A stretch of 64,000 bases of DNA from Bradyrhizobium japonicum USDA 6. Its GTDB lineage: Bacteria; Pseudomonadota; Alphaproteobacteria; Rhizobiales; Xanthobacteraceae. The translations under genes were made by a program, and so were the position numbers. Location: NCBI RefSeq assembly GCF_000284375.1, contig NC_017249.1:5930001-5994000 (forward strand). The letters are read 5' to 3'. The number at the start of each line of letters is the position of its first letter. Position 1 is the stretch's first letter. A model generated the notes under the pieces. That model was not told where the DNA came from. It saw nothing but the letters and a program-made list of their open reading frames with translations, and did no database searches. Positions 17,941-26,879 of the stretch are shown piece by piece.

Positions 17941-19340
17941 TACCTGATCGTGGTGGTGACGCCGAAGACCGCGGCGTCACCGATCCGCGACACGCCGGTC
18001 GGATCGTTCGGATTGGGGATGCCGCCGGAGGGGCGGAACACGTATTGGAAGTAAGGCGCGATCAGCCAGCCCGGCTTGATATGCGCCTCGTAGATCATCT
18101 CGATCAGCGTCTCGTTGCTGCGCACCGGGCTCTGGATGCCGGTGAAGGCCTGCGTATCGAGATCAAGATTGCGCGCGGTGTTCGAAATCCGCATATAGGC
18201 CATCGCCACGCCGAAGCGATCGAGCGGACGGCCCGGCGTGAAGCCGACGAAGCCGATCCCGCCGTCCACATAGAGGTCGATCAGATTGCGGTCCGGCGGG
18301 CTGTAGGCAATGCGGCCGAACGCGGTGATGCCGGGAAGCGAGGCTGACGTGCTGTTGTCCTTCACCTCCGGCGGGCGATAGAGCACCTGCTCGATGATGG
18401 CGAAGATGCCGTAATTGCCGCGAAGTCTTGCAGGCACACCACTTCCGCCGGGATCGGCGATCGACAGCCCCTCCGCCGTAAAGCGCTGGCTGTCGAACGA
18501 GCCGTAATGCTTCCAGGCGCCCGGCGTGAAATTGCCGGCGAGCGGCCGGCCGCCGATATCGATGTCGTAGTTGAGACGAACCTGCCCGATCACCCATGGC
18601 GGATCGTTGACGCGGAACGCCAGGCCATGATGGTCGCGCAGCTGCGGATCCGCCTCGCCCGGGCCTGACGGATCGCCGTTGAACACCGCACCGAAGGCGG
18701 TGATGTTCTCGGTCAGCGCCGCCTTGATGCGGATGCCGGGCACCGCGATCGGCGGTGCCGGGCCCCCGGCGGGAAGATTGCTCGCCTTGATCGCGGGCCA
18801 GCCGAAGGTGCCGTTGATGAAGAGGTCGTCAGTCTGGCTGTCGAAGAACTCGACGTCGGCGGCCTGCTGGCCGGCCCTGATGTTCAGGCGGTCGCCGAAG
18901 AAGCTCTGCTCGAAATAGGCGTTGTAGAGCCGCTGGTCCGGCAGTGCCTCGATCTCGCTGATGGTGGCGAGGTTCATCACGTAGTTGCGGGAGAGCCCCT
19001 GGCCGTAGATCACGAACGCATTGGCGTAGAAGCGACCGCCGGTCCAGCCGACGAGCTTGTCGAGATCGGCATCGACCGAGAGATCGAGGCGTCCGAAATG
19101 GATGGCGCCACGCTTCACGCCGCCGGAGACGTTGGCGATGTTGTCGGCGATATAGGTGGCGCCGAAATTCAGGCCCTTGTTGGCGAGCCCGTCATGCCAT
19201 TCGTTGAACCATTTTGGCGCCAGCCATTCGGCCGCGCTTTCGTCCTTGGCGCCGGCGAGCGCGCCGGTGCTCGCCGCCGTTGCGGCCAGCACGATCGCGG
19301 CCGCATTTCGCAGCGCAAACGTGTGGGACGTCCCGATCAC
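17937..19340 (-). CDS. OprB-family carbohydrate-selective porin
   Basis: 467 residues. An N-terminal signal peptide (hydrophobic IVLAATAASTGALAGA, about 15-30) leads to an outer-membrane beta-barrel with OprB features: GLNFGATYIADNIANVSGG, AGQQAADVEFF, and a terminal ITTTIRY-like aromatic C-terminus ending in Tyr. OprB porins pass sugars and small neutral solutes through the outer membrane. GTG start at 19340. The convergent MFS gene shares the palindromic CTAG of both stop codons (17937-17940), so the two may serve one substrate, but no operon links them. Confidence 0.85.
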   Translation of the reverse strand: MIGTSHTFALRNAAAIVLAATAASTGALAGAKDESAAEWLAPKWFNEWHDGLANKGLNFGATYIADNIANVSGGVKRGAIHFGRLDLSVDADLDKLVGWTGGRFYANAFVIYGQGLSRNYVMNLATISEIEALPDQRLYNAYFEQSFFGDRLNIRAGQQAADVEFFDSQTDDLFINGTFGWPAIKASNLPAGGPAPPIAVPGIRIKAALTENITAFGAVFNGDPSGPGEADPQLRDHHGLAFRVNDPPWVIGQVRLNYDIDIGGRPLAGNFTPGAWKHYGSFDSQRFTAEGLSIADPGGSGVPARLRGNYGIFAIIEQVLYRPPEVKDNSTSASLPGITAFGRIAYSPPDRNLIDLYVDGGIGFVGFTPGRPLDRFGVAMAYMRISNTARNLDLDTQAFTGIQSPVRSNETLIEMIYEAHIKPGWLIAPYFQYVFRPSGGIPNPNDPTGVSRIGDAAVFGVTTTIRY

Positions 19341-19361
19341 GGCTGATACCGGCTGCGTACG

Positions 19362-20378
19362 CTACCTGAAGATTCCCGTGCGCCGCATGAACAGATAAGC
19401 CGCGCCGACCGACGAGGCCATCAGGAGCGCCGCCCAGAGAAATCCGCTCTCGACGTCGGTCAGCGGCAAGCCCTTGGTGTTCATGCCGAAGATGCCGGTG
19501 ATCAGGGTCGGCGGCAGCAGCAGCGAGGTCACGATAGAGAGCGTGTGGAGGTGGTGGTTGCTCTCCTCCTCGTTCTTGAAGCGCAGTTCCTCCTCGAGCA
19601 GGCGGCTGCGTTCACGGAGCTCGACGATGTCGTGATCGAGCCCGTCCAGCCGCTGCGCCAGCTTGCCGGCGTGAATGCGCAAGGCCGGCGCCAGATGATC
19701 GGTGTTCTTCTGATCGAGCCGGTGGAACAGCACGCGCAGGCCGGTGAGCTGGCGATGCAACCTGACGCAGGTCCGGCGCAGCCGGCCGAGATTGCGGCGC
19801 ATTTCCGGCTTGGCGTCGTCGGCCAAAATCCGTTCCTCGATGTCGTCGATCTCCTGGCCGAGCTTGTCCGCCATCCGGTCCAGCGTGTCGGCGACCTCGT
19901 CGACGATCTTTTCCAGGAGATGGGCGACGTTGTCGACGCGGTAGCCGCCTTCGAGCACGCGGCGCGTCGCATCGGCCGAGCACAGCGCCTGATGCCGGCC
20001 GCTGACGAGAAGATGCTCGGTCATGGCGAAACGCAGGAACGCGGTCTCTTCCGTCGCGCTGTCGATGTCGCGCACGAGATCGGAGAAGACGCCGTAGACG
20101 CAGTGATCGATGACGTGAAGCTGCTGGAACGTGTCGTTGGACAGCAGGAGGTCACGCGCGAGCGGCGGCAGCTGTGACGCCGCGATCCAGGGCCGTGCGC
20201 GCGCATCGGTCAGGTTGAAATGCAGCCAGAGCCGGCCGTCATGGCTGAACTCGATCGGCCGGTCGATCGGCAGCGCCTCGGCGCTGCCGTCGCCGTGCAG
20301 CCGGAACGCCCAGACCAGGCCGGGAATGGCGGGCACGGAATCCGATATCGCGCTGACAAGCTTCGCCGGCTCGGCCAT
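19362..20378 (-). CDS. CorA/ZntB-family divalent metal transporter
   Basis: 338 residues from ATG 20378 (MAEPAKLVSAIS). The large N-terminal cytoplasmic domain is rich in Leu/Arg/Glu helices (about 110-270), followed by two C-terminal membrane segments, with the pore signature GMN inside TGIFGMNTKGLPL (about 295-307) and a short RRTGIFR tail. GMN proteins form pentameric Mg2+ or Zn2+ channels; the N-terminal VWAFRLHGDGSAEAL resembles ZntB. Metal choice cannot be set from sequence alone. Confidence 0.85.
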   Translation of the reverse strand: MAEPAKLVSAISDSVPAIPGLVWAFRLHGDGSAEALPIDRPIEFSHDGRLWLHFNLTDARARPWIAASQLPPLARDLLLSNDTFQQLHVIDHCVYGVFSDLVRDIDSATEETAFLRFAMTEHLLVSGRHQALCSADATRRVLEGGYRVDNVAHLLEKIVDEVADTLDRMADKLGQEIDDIEERILADDAKPEMRRNLGRLRRTCVRLHRQLTGLRVLFHRLDQKNTDHLAPALRIHAGKLAQRLDGLDHDIVELRERSRLLEEELRFKNEEESNHHLHTLSIVTSLLLPPTLITGIFGMNTKGLPLTDVESGFLWAALLMASSVGAAYLFMRRTGIFR

Positions 20379-20493
20379 GGCCAACCCCAACCGTCAACAA
20401 ATGCCCCGCTTCCGGAAGATGGCTGACGGCATCCTCCGGACCTCTCTCGGGTACTCAATTACGGCTTTGTTACAGTTTGATGATTGTGCAGCC

Positions 20494-20864
20494 CTACTCC
20501 GCGGCCAGCCCCGTCGCGGCCACCGCCTCGGCCTCCTTGACGTAGTCGTGCACGACGCGACCGAACGGCAGCGTGAGATCGGCGATGTAGTGGTGCGCGC
20601 CCAGGCAGCGGCGAACTGGGAAATCCGCGACCGGCGCGTTGACGTGCGGCACCAGATGCAGCCGGCCGGGCCCCATCCAGGAGCCCTTCGGCACGATGTC
20701 GATGAGGTTGATCGCGACGAGCTGACAGACTTCGAGACGGCCGTCGACGCCCGGGATCATCTTCAGATTGATCTGCGTCTTCGACAGCGTCGCACGGGTG
20801 CGATCGCCGTTGCCGGCCATGCTCTCGTGCTTGTAGCCCATCGTGCCCATGGCGACGAGCTGGC
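20494..20864 (-). pseudogene. adc: Acetoacetate decarboxylase, C-terminal fragment
   Basis: About 120 residues match the C-terminal half of acetoacetate decarboxylase: VAMGTMGYKHESM, NLKMIPGVDGRLEVCQLVAI, GPGRLHLVPHVNAPVADFPV, and LTLPFGRVVHDYV. The family is about 245 residues long, and the N-terminal half with the catalytic Lys is missing. Upstream of GTMGYKH the sequence turns abruptly into the opposite-strand patatin fragment. The fragment cannot be active. It reads open through the junction only because the antisense frame happens to lack stops. Confidence 0.8.
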
Positions 20865-20871
20865 CGTGCTC

Positions 20872-21504
20872 TCTGGCAACTTCATCTATTTCGACAACTC
20901 CCATGACGAGATCGAGCCGGAGCACATCATGGCTTCCGGCGCCCTGCCCCCGGCGCTGCCGATGGTGCGGATCGGCACCGATCATTTCTGGGACGGCGGC
21001 ATCGTCTCCAACACGCCGCTCCAGCATCTGCTCGACCAGGAGGATGCGCTCAACTCGCTGGTGTTCCAGGTCGACCTGTTCAGCGCGCGGGGCGTGCTGC
21101 CGCGCTCGATCCAGGACGTGATGGCCCGCCACAAGGACATCATGTACTCCTCGCGCACGCGCCACAACACCGACGTCTACCGCCGCACCCACAACCTCAA
21201 GGTTCTGCTCTACAAGGCGCTGGCGAAAATCCCGGACGAGCAGCTCTCCGACGAGGATCGCCAGCTCAAGACGAGCCTGCGCCGCATGCCCGAGATCGCG
21301 ATCCTGCACCTGATCTACCAGCAGAAGGCCTATGAGGGCGACGCCAAGGACCACGAATTCTCGGGCACCTCGATGCGCGAGCACTGGACAAGCGGCTACG
21401 AGGACACCAAGCGCACGCTGAAGCGCCGCGACTGGATCAAGATGCCGGACGAAGGCATGGGCCTCGTGGTGCACGACGTGCACCGCGAGACGGAGAGCGC
21501 GTAA
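20872..21504 (+). pseudogene. Patatin-like phospholipase (DUF3734 type), C-terminal fragment
   Basis: The frame from SGNFIYFDNSHDEIEPEHIM onward matches the second half of patatin-like proteins with a C-terminal DUF3734 region: ASGALPPALPMVRIG, FWDGGIVSNTPL (the DGG catalytic Asp), then DVMARHKDIMYSSRTRHNT and YEDTKRTLKRRDW. The GxSxG nucleophile domain is absent. The conserved part begins within about ten bases of the end of the acetoacetate decarboxylase fragment on the other strand. One deletion between divergent genes explains both. Confidence 0.8.
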
Positions 21505-21829
21505 CGGCGCTCTTCAGACGGGCTGCTCCAAACAAAAACTGCGAAAACAACCCCATGCACAGTAGCCGGGGCGTGTCAGATCAATGACTTACGTTTTCCC
21601 GAAGCCATTTGACTCGTCGGGCAAAACAGGGGCATGATGGCATCATTGCCAAATCGCACGACCAATCTGCTCCGTGCCAATCCGTGAATTGCGGAACTTC
21701 GGTTCCACTGCATTCCGGCCATACGTTTTTACTATAATTAACCGCAGGTCTCTCGGCACATCGCTAGACTGTTGATGCGCGACGATGCTTCCAGGCCACG
21801 CCACAACAGAACACAGCGTGGAGTGAATC
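21505..21829. other. Non-coding stretch before aldehyde dehydrogenase gene
   Basis: No supported gene in 325 bases. A 13-bp palindrome ATGATGGCATCAT lies at 21634-21646, and a perfect TATAAT at 21733-21738 in an AT-rich patch could be a -10 box for the aldehyde dehydrogenase gene, although no good -35 is spaced with it. The leader would be about 85 bases. Confidence 0.4.
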
Positions 21830-23203
21830 ATGATCAAAGTTGTACAGGCATTCGACCGAACGGAAATCACCGAGCTCGCCAGTGACGACGCCGCCGCGCT
21901 GGAGGCAAAGTTCGAGACCGCGCGAAAGCTGTTCGCGGACCGAAAGGCCTGGCTGAAGCCGCATCAGCGGATCGCCATTCTCAACAGGCTCGCCGATCTG
22001 GTCTCGGCGAAGCGGCAGGATTTTGGTATCCTGATCGCCCGCGAAGGCGGCAAGCCGCTCACGGATGCGTTGATCGAGACGGATCGGGCGATCGACGGCA
22101 TCCGCTCGGCAGCTGATTTTTTGCGGACCCGCGGCGGGGTCGAGGTCCCGATGGGCCTGACGCCCGCAAGCGATGGCCGGCGCGCATGGACCATCAAGGA
22201 ACCCATCGGCATTGTCGCGGCGATCTCGGCCTTCAATCATCCCCTCAACCTGATCGTTCACCAGGTCGCACCGGCGATCGCGACGGGTTGCCCTGTCATC
22301 GTCAAGCCGGCCGGCACAACGCCCCTGTGCTGCGTCGAGCTCGTGAAGCTCGTCCACGAGGCCGGCATGCCCGAGGGCTGGGTGCAGACGTTCCTCCCGG
22401 AGGATCACAGCCTGCCTGAAAAATTCGCGACCGACCCGCGCGTCGCCTTCTTGAGCTTCATCGGCTCGGCGCGCGTCGGCTGGCATCTGCGATCGGTCAT
22501 CACCCCCGGTGCACGCTGCGCCCTCGAGCACGGCGGTGTCGCGCCCCTCATCGTCGACCGCAGCGCCGACCTCGAAAAGATCATCGAGCCGATCGCCAAG
22601 GGCGGCTATTACCACGCGGGGCAAGTCTGCGTGTCGGTCCAGCGCATCTATGTGCATTCCGCGCTTCAGAAGGAGTTCGTCGACCGCTTCGCGGCCAGGG
22701 TCGAGGCCCTGAAGGTGGGAGACCCGACGCTCCCCGAGACAGAGGTGGGACCGCTGATTACGCCGCAGGAGGTTGCGCGTGTCGAAGGCTGGATCAATGA
22801 GGCGGTTTCGGCCGGGACACGACAGATCGGGGGCGGCCGGTTGAGCGAGACCACGCTCAAGCCATCGATCCTGATCTCGCCGCCGCGCGATGCCAAGGTT
22901 TCCACGCTGGAGGTGTTCGGGCCGGTGACCTGCGTCTATCCGTTCGATCGCATCGACGACGCGATCGCGGAAGCCAACTCGCTTCCGGTCTCATTCCAGT
23001 CCGCCATCTTCACGCGCGACCTCGCGGTCGCGCTCGATGCGGCGGAGCGCCTCGACGCGGCGGCGGTGATGATCAACGACCACACCGCCTTCCGCACCGA
23101 CTGGATGCCGTTCGCGGGCCGCCGCGTGTCCGGCCATGGCGTCGGCGGCATTCCCTACACGATGCACGAGATGACGGCGGAGAAGATGATCGTGTTCAGG
23201 TGA
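21830..23203 (+). CDS. Aldehyde dehydrogenase family protein
   Basis: 457 residues, slightly short for the family. It contains EPIGIVAAISAFNHPLNLIVH (about 122-142, cofactor region), ALEHGGVAPLIV with the expected general-base Glu (about 228), and the catalytic Cys in HAGQVCVSVQRIYV (about 263). Such enzymes oxidise aldehydes to acids with NAD(P)+; members of this subgroup are annotated as acting on phenylglyoxal- or lactaldehyde-like substrates, but the substrate here is unknown. A DJ-1/PfpI gene follows after 112 bases, probably co-transcribed. Confidence 0.87.
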   Translation: MIKVVQAFDRTEITELASDDAAALEAKFETARKLFADRKAWLKPHQRIAILNRLADLVSAKRQDFGILIAREGGKPLTDALIETDRAIDGIRSAADFLRTRGGVEVPMGLTPASDGRRAWTIKEPIGIVAAISAFNHPLNLIVHQVAPAIATGCPVIVKPAGTTPLCCVELVKLVHEAGMPEGWVQTFLPEDHSLPEKFATDPRVAFLSFIGSARVGWHLRSVITPGARCALEHGGVAPLIVDRSADLEKIIEPIAKGGYYHAGQVCVSVQRIYVHSALQKEFVDRFAARVEALKVGDPTLPETEVGPLITPQEVARVEGWINEAVSAGTRQIGGGRLSETTLKPSILISPPRDAKVSTLEVFGPVTCVYPFDRIDDAIAEANSLPVSFQSAIFTRDLAVALDAAERLDAAAVMINDHTAFRTDWMPFAGRRVSGHGVGGIPYTMHEMTAEKMIVFR

Positions 23204-23315
23204 TCGCCGAACACGCGCAGGCTCGGTGGAGCAGGACGAAGAAGTGGCCCGGACAGCCCTTGCCGCGATCGAGGGGGCCGCGGGCCAGTCATGAACCCAA
23301 CAGTCAGGAGATCAC

Positions 23316-24116
23316 ATGTCCAAAGGAAAAGTGCTCGTTGTCGGCTCCAATGCCACCCGTATCGAAATCCAGGGCGGCGGCACCGGACCGACCGGCCAAT
23401 ACCTCAATGAAACCGTCGTGCCGGCAATGGCCGTGGTCGATGCCGGCTACGAGGTGGTGCTGGCGACGCCGAACGGCAAGCAACCGTACATCGATCCGGC
23501 CTCCGATCATGCGGCCCATTTCGGCGGCGACGAGAAGGCCTACCGGCGGGGACGCGACTTCTTCGACAAGGACCCGGCGATGACCAACGTCCATACGTTG
23601 CGCGCGATCGTGGACGGAGGACTGGATCAATATGCCGCCGTTTTCGTCCCCGGCGGGCAGGGTCCGGTCGTCGACCTCATGCAGGATGCCGAGCTCGGCA
23701 AGATCCTGCGATATTTCCGCGAACGGAAGAAGCCGACCGCGCTGCTCTGCCACGGACCGATCGCAACGCTGGCCGCCCTGCCCGACGCCAAGGCCTATCG
23801 CGCCGCGCTGATCGCCGGCGACAAGGCCAAGGTCGCGGAGCTCGGAAAGGGCTGGCAATATGCGGGCTACAAGATGACGGTGTTCACCGCCTCGGAAGAG
23901 ATACCGATCGAGGAGCAGTTCCTGCATGGCAAGATCTACTTCACCATGCCGGACGCGCTGGGAGCTGCGGGTGCCGAGGTCAGCCGAAGCGCCGTCGACT
24001 TCGAGCCCTACGTCGTCGAGGACCGCGAGCTGATCACCGGCCAAAATCCGCGGTCCGACCATCCCATCGCGGCAAAGCTGATCGCAGCGCTCGACCGCGC
24101 CACTGTGGCGGCGTAA
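23316..24116 (+). CDS. DJ-1/PfpI family protein (class I glutamine amidotransferase-like)
   Basis: 266 residues. The elbow nucleophile Cys is in ALLCHGPIATLAAL (about residue 146), preceded by AVFVPGGQGPVVDLM with the conserved PGG loop. The long form, with an insertion after the second strand (YIDPASDHAAHFGGDEK), resembles Hsp31-like chaperone/deglycase members. CAGGAG lies 7 bases before the ATG. Pairing with an aldehyde dehydrogenase gene suggests handling of reactive carbonyl compounds; that is inference. Confidence 0.83.
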   Translation: MSKGKVLVVGSNATRIEIQGGGTGPTGQYLNETVVPAMAVVDAGYEVVLATPNGKQPYIDPASDHAAHFGGDEKAYRRGRDFFDKDPAMTNVHTLRAIVDGGLDQYAAVFVPGGQGPVVDLMQDAELGKILRYFRERKKPTALLCHGPIATLAALPDAKAYRAALIAGDKAKVAELGKGWQYAGYKMTVFTASEEIPIEEQFLHGKIYFTMPDALGAAGAEVSRSAVDFEPYVVEDRELITGQNPRSDHPIAAKLIAALDRATVAA

Positions 24117-24130
24117 GCGTTTAGCCCAAT

Positions 24131-24176
24131 GTCATCCCGGCCTAATGCGCAATTGCGCACAGGGGCCGGGAGGACA
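24131..24176. repeat. Short intergenic palindrome with TGCGCAATTGCGCA core
   Basis: GTCATCCCGGCC pairs imperfectly with GGGGCCGGGAGGAC around TGCGCAATTGCGCA (24146-24159). It lies between the convergent DJ-1-like and TadE-like genes. Same core as the element at 15063. Confidence 0.65.
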
Positions 24177-24233
24177 TCGGGACAGAAGCCTGCCTCAGCA
24201 GCATCCGGCTTCTTTCAACCGCGATCCGTGAAA

Positions 24234-24890
24234 CTAACAGGCCTTCTGCTGCAAGTGCTGCACGCAGGTGCAGGTCTTCGTCGCCGGATATTTCACGTCG
24301 TAGTACGGAGGGCTCAACGTGGCCGGGCCGTTCGTCGAGCAGCGCGGGAACAGGTAATAGCTGTCGGACAGCTTCACCGTGCCGGCGATCGTGAAGCCGA
24401 GGTTGGGCGCGTAGTCGTAGGACACCTCGCTCAGGATGAGCGAGATGTTGGCATTGGTGGGATTCTTATCGGGTGCGGTGAACGAGGACAACGTCATCGG
24501 GTCGCCCTTCTTCCTCGCTCCCGTCGAGCTGGTCGACGTGCTCCATTGCACTGTCGCGTTGCCATTGCCGTCGGTCGAGACCTCGGAGACCGTGATCGTC
24601 ATCAGCGAGGTGCTGCCGTTCTTGATGGGATAGGGAGCCATGATGGAGCTCGCCGCAGCGAGAATGCCGTCCATCTGGGTCGACGTGACGGCCGTGTTCT
24701 GCGAGATCATGTCGGCAACGCTGTGCGCGGTCGCGCTGACCTTGACGTTCATGGCGAGCCCGTTGCCGAGCTCGACGCCGCCGACATAGAGCACCAGCAT
24801 GAACGGCGTCACGATGGCGAATTCCGTCGCTGCAACGGCGCGTACATCGGTCAACATCTGCCGAGCGCGAGACGACAGGGCGGAGATCAT
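24234..24890 (-). CDS. TadE/TadG-type pilus assembly protein
   Basis: 218 residues. Near the N-terminus AVAATEFAIVTPFMLVLYVGG (about 18-38) is the TadE-like motif: a short basic leader, conserved Glu, then one membrane helix; the rest is exported and rich in Ser/Thr, with four Cys near the C-terminus (CSTNG, KTCTC, KAC). TadE/TadF/TadG pseudopilins work with Tad (Flp) pilus machinery in the envelope. The start overlaps the next gene's stop by one base. No Tad ATPase or secretin gene is in the window. Confidence 0.78.
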   Translation of the reverse strand: MISALSSRARQMLTDVRAVAATEFAIVTPFMLVLYVGGVELGNGLAMNVKVSATAHSVADMISQNTAVTSTQMDGILAAASSIMAPYPIKNGSTSLMTITVSEVSTDGNGNATVQWSTSTSSTGARKKGDPMTLSSFTAPDKNPTNANISLILSEVSYDYAPNLGFTIAGTVKLSDSYYLFPRCSTNGPATLSPPYYDVKYPATKTCTCVQHLQQKAC

Positions 24891-25450
24891 CAGGTGGCTC
24901 CTGGCTCGTTCTGGAACGCGGCGGACGACATGAGCAGCCGGTTGCCATTGCTAAGGTTCGAGAGATTGAAGCCGAGCGGCCCGAGCACGACCGGCCAGAC
25001 ATACATGACGCGGAGAACGACGATATCGCCGGAATCGCCCGGATTGTATTGCCAGCTGTTGGTCACATTGCCCGAGCCGTCGAAGGTCAGCGTGGGCGTC
25101 GCCGTGTTCGCGGAAGACCAGGACGTCGCGACCTGCATGTCGACCATCAGGCCGCTGCAATTGAACAGGATCACGATCTGTTCGCAGACCTTCTGCTTGA
25201 ACACCGCCTGGTTCATCTGCGCCGACTGAACCTGCCCCGTCATGACGAGACGCGCCGACTGGCGCACCACGGATTCAAGCATCTGCTGGGCAAAGAAGAC
25301 CAGAAACGTCTGAATGAGCGCGATGACGAGGGCGAGGAACGGCGCGGCAACGAGCGCGAATTCAACGGCTGTGGCGCCCCTGTTGTCCCGGGCGAAAGCT
25401 GCGCAGCGACCGCCGCGCCTCTGTCTCGTTACAGCCTTTGGAACAGTCAT
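24890..25450 (-). CDS. TadE-like pseudopilin
   Basis: 186 residues. DNRGATAVEFALVAAPFLAL (about 22-41) is a textbook TadE motif with the processing-site-like G/A-T-A-V-E-F sequence and a following membrane helix. The exported remainder carries two Cys (KVCEQ, FNCSG). Processed in other bacteria by a TadV-type prepilin peptidase. It lies between two related genes, with a 1-base overlap downstream and a 10-base gap upstream, so all three form one operon. Confidence 0.83.
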   Translation of the reverse strand: MTVPKAVTRQRRGGRCAAFARDNRGATAVEFALVAAPFLALVIALIQTFLVFFAQQMLESVVRQSARLVMTGQVQSAQMNQAVFKQKVCEQIVILFNCSGLMVDMQVATSWSSANTATPTLTFDGSGNVTNSWQYNPGDSGDIVVLRVMYVWPVVLGPLGFNLSNLSNGNRLLMSSAAFQNEPGAT

Positions 25451-25460
25451 GGCGCTTTCT

Positions 25461-26879
25461 CTACTGCACGAGGCTGGCAGTGCTTGACGCGACCTTGATG
25501 AAGAGGTCCGTCAGCGCATCTTTAATGTCCCCGCCGCTCTGAACACTTTTATAGAAACCAGGCGAGGCGCATGCTTGGAGGTTTTGCGCAATCTTGCCGG
25601 TTGAAGAAGTAGGCTGGTCGTACTTGTCGATCCAGGTCATGTACCAGTTATCCGTTTTCTGGATACCGGTGGCCGGGTTGGCGATAAGTTGCAGATACTC
25701 GGTGTAGAGGACGGCGATCTTGATACCCCGGTTCTTGATGGTCGTGCACATCGTCGTGTCGAGCGGTTGCTGGCATCGACTGTTGGAGGCGAAGGTCGCG
25801 TTGGGGCAAGTCGCGGAGATTTTGTCTTCGACGCCGTCGGTGACAAGGAACACCACTTCCTGCGGCGTATCTCCCTGCGCGTTACTGCCAAGCCCGGGAG
25901 TGGGCATGATGTCGTTGATGCTTTTGAGCGTGCCGGCGATATCTGTGCCATTGTCGGTCTTGCAGTTGGTTGTCGGAACGACGCAGTTCTGGTAGGCGAC
26001 CGGCATCAGCGAGATGTTGTTAACCTGGGCTCCGGCGAGGCTTGGAGTGGTCAGCTTGGCCAGTTCGTTCAAACTCAGGTCGAACGTATAGAGCGCCGCT
26101 TTGTAGGTGGTGTTGTTCAAGGCCGACATGCATTGCATGACGCCTCCCGAAATTCCCGACTGCGGGCAGTTCGACCATGAATTGAGCAACTGGTTGACGG
26201 CACTCGTCACGAGATCGATCCGCAAGGTGATGTTTCTTTGTCGCGCGATCGCGAGGTTATCCTTGGTCCCGCCGTCGTGAGCGATATCGGTTTGATGACA
26301 GGCGAAGCCGCAATTCTGCGAGGCTGCCGCGGACTGGTACGCGGGAGCGGTGTACTTGATGAGGTTGCTGATGTCGCCCGCGGTCGCGCCGATGCCCATG
26401 GACGGCGAGTCATCCATCAGCAGATAGAAATTCATGTTGGGCGCGCTGGACGCCTTTGCCGTCGCCGAACCGGCGACGTCCCAGGTCTGCTTGCCGAGAA
26501 CGCTGGGGAAATTGTTGACGGACTTCGCGGTGTAGGAAACCGTGATGGTTCGCGCGAGACCGGAATCCGTGACGGTGACCGTCGGCGTCGGCACCGACGA
26601 CAGACCGGGAAGATTGGCCTTCGCTGCGAAGACGGCTGCGGCGGTGGCCTGGACGACGGTCTTGTCGCTCTGGGTCAGCATCGCCGGCCGCACGGCTGCG
26701 ATCGCGGCCGCGTCGGCGGCTGCGTCCAGTTGCTCGCGCTTGCGGACGGCCTGCGTGTAGTCGAGCGTCATGCCCAGGAGAAAGATGATCGGGACCATCG
26801 TGAGGGCAAAGATAACGGCGATGTTGGCCTTCCGGTCTCTTGCGAAACGGAGCACTACCCGGCGGAGCATGACCTTCAT
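25461..26879 (-). CDS. TadG-like protein with von Willebrand factor A domain
   Basis: 472 residues from ATG 26879 (MKVMLRRVV); TTG 26909 would add ten. A basic leader RFARDRKANIAVIFALTMVP (about 10-29) with one membrane helix is followed by DYTQAVRKREQLDAAADAAA, typical of TadG. A vWA-like domain begins at FYLLMDDSPSMGIGA (about 147), where DDSPS resembles a MIDAS metal site. It ends near the C-terminus with the conserved Trp/Tyr-rich region WYMTWIDKYD. Expected role: envelope-anchored part of a Tad-type pilus or adhesin assembly. Confidence 0.8.
   Translation of the reverse strand: MKVMLRRVVLRFARDRKANIAVIFALTMVPIIFLLGMTLDYTQAVRKREQLDAAADAAAIAAVRPAMLTQSDKTVVQATAAAVFAAKANLPGLSSVPTPTVTVTDSGLARTITVSYTAKSVNNFPSVLGKQTWDVAGSATAKASSAPNMNFYLLMDDSPSMGIGATAGDISNLIKYTAPAYQSAAASQNCGFACHQTDIAHDGGTKDNLAIARQRNITLRIDLVTSAVNQLLNSWSNCPQSGISGGVMQCMSALNNTTYKAALYTFDLSLNELAKLTTPSLAGAQVNNISLMPVAYQNCVVPTTNCKTDNGTDIAGTLKSINDIMPTPGLGSNAQGDTPQEVVFLVTDGVEDKISATCPNATFASNSRCQQPLDTTMCTTIKNRGIKIAVLYTEYLQLIANPATGIQKTDNWYMTWIDKYDQPTSSTGKIAQNLQACASPGFYKSVQSGGDIKDALTDLFIKVASSTASLVQ

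Noticed and set aside
20131..21504. One long plus-strand protein covering the decarboxylase and patatin fragments
   Set aside because: Its first 245 residues are antisense to the CorA and acetoacetate decarboxylase genes; only the part after 20872 resembles a protein family.
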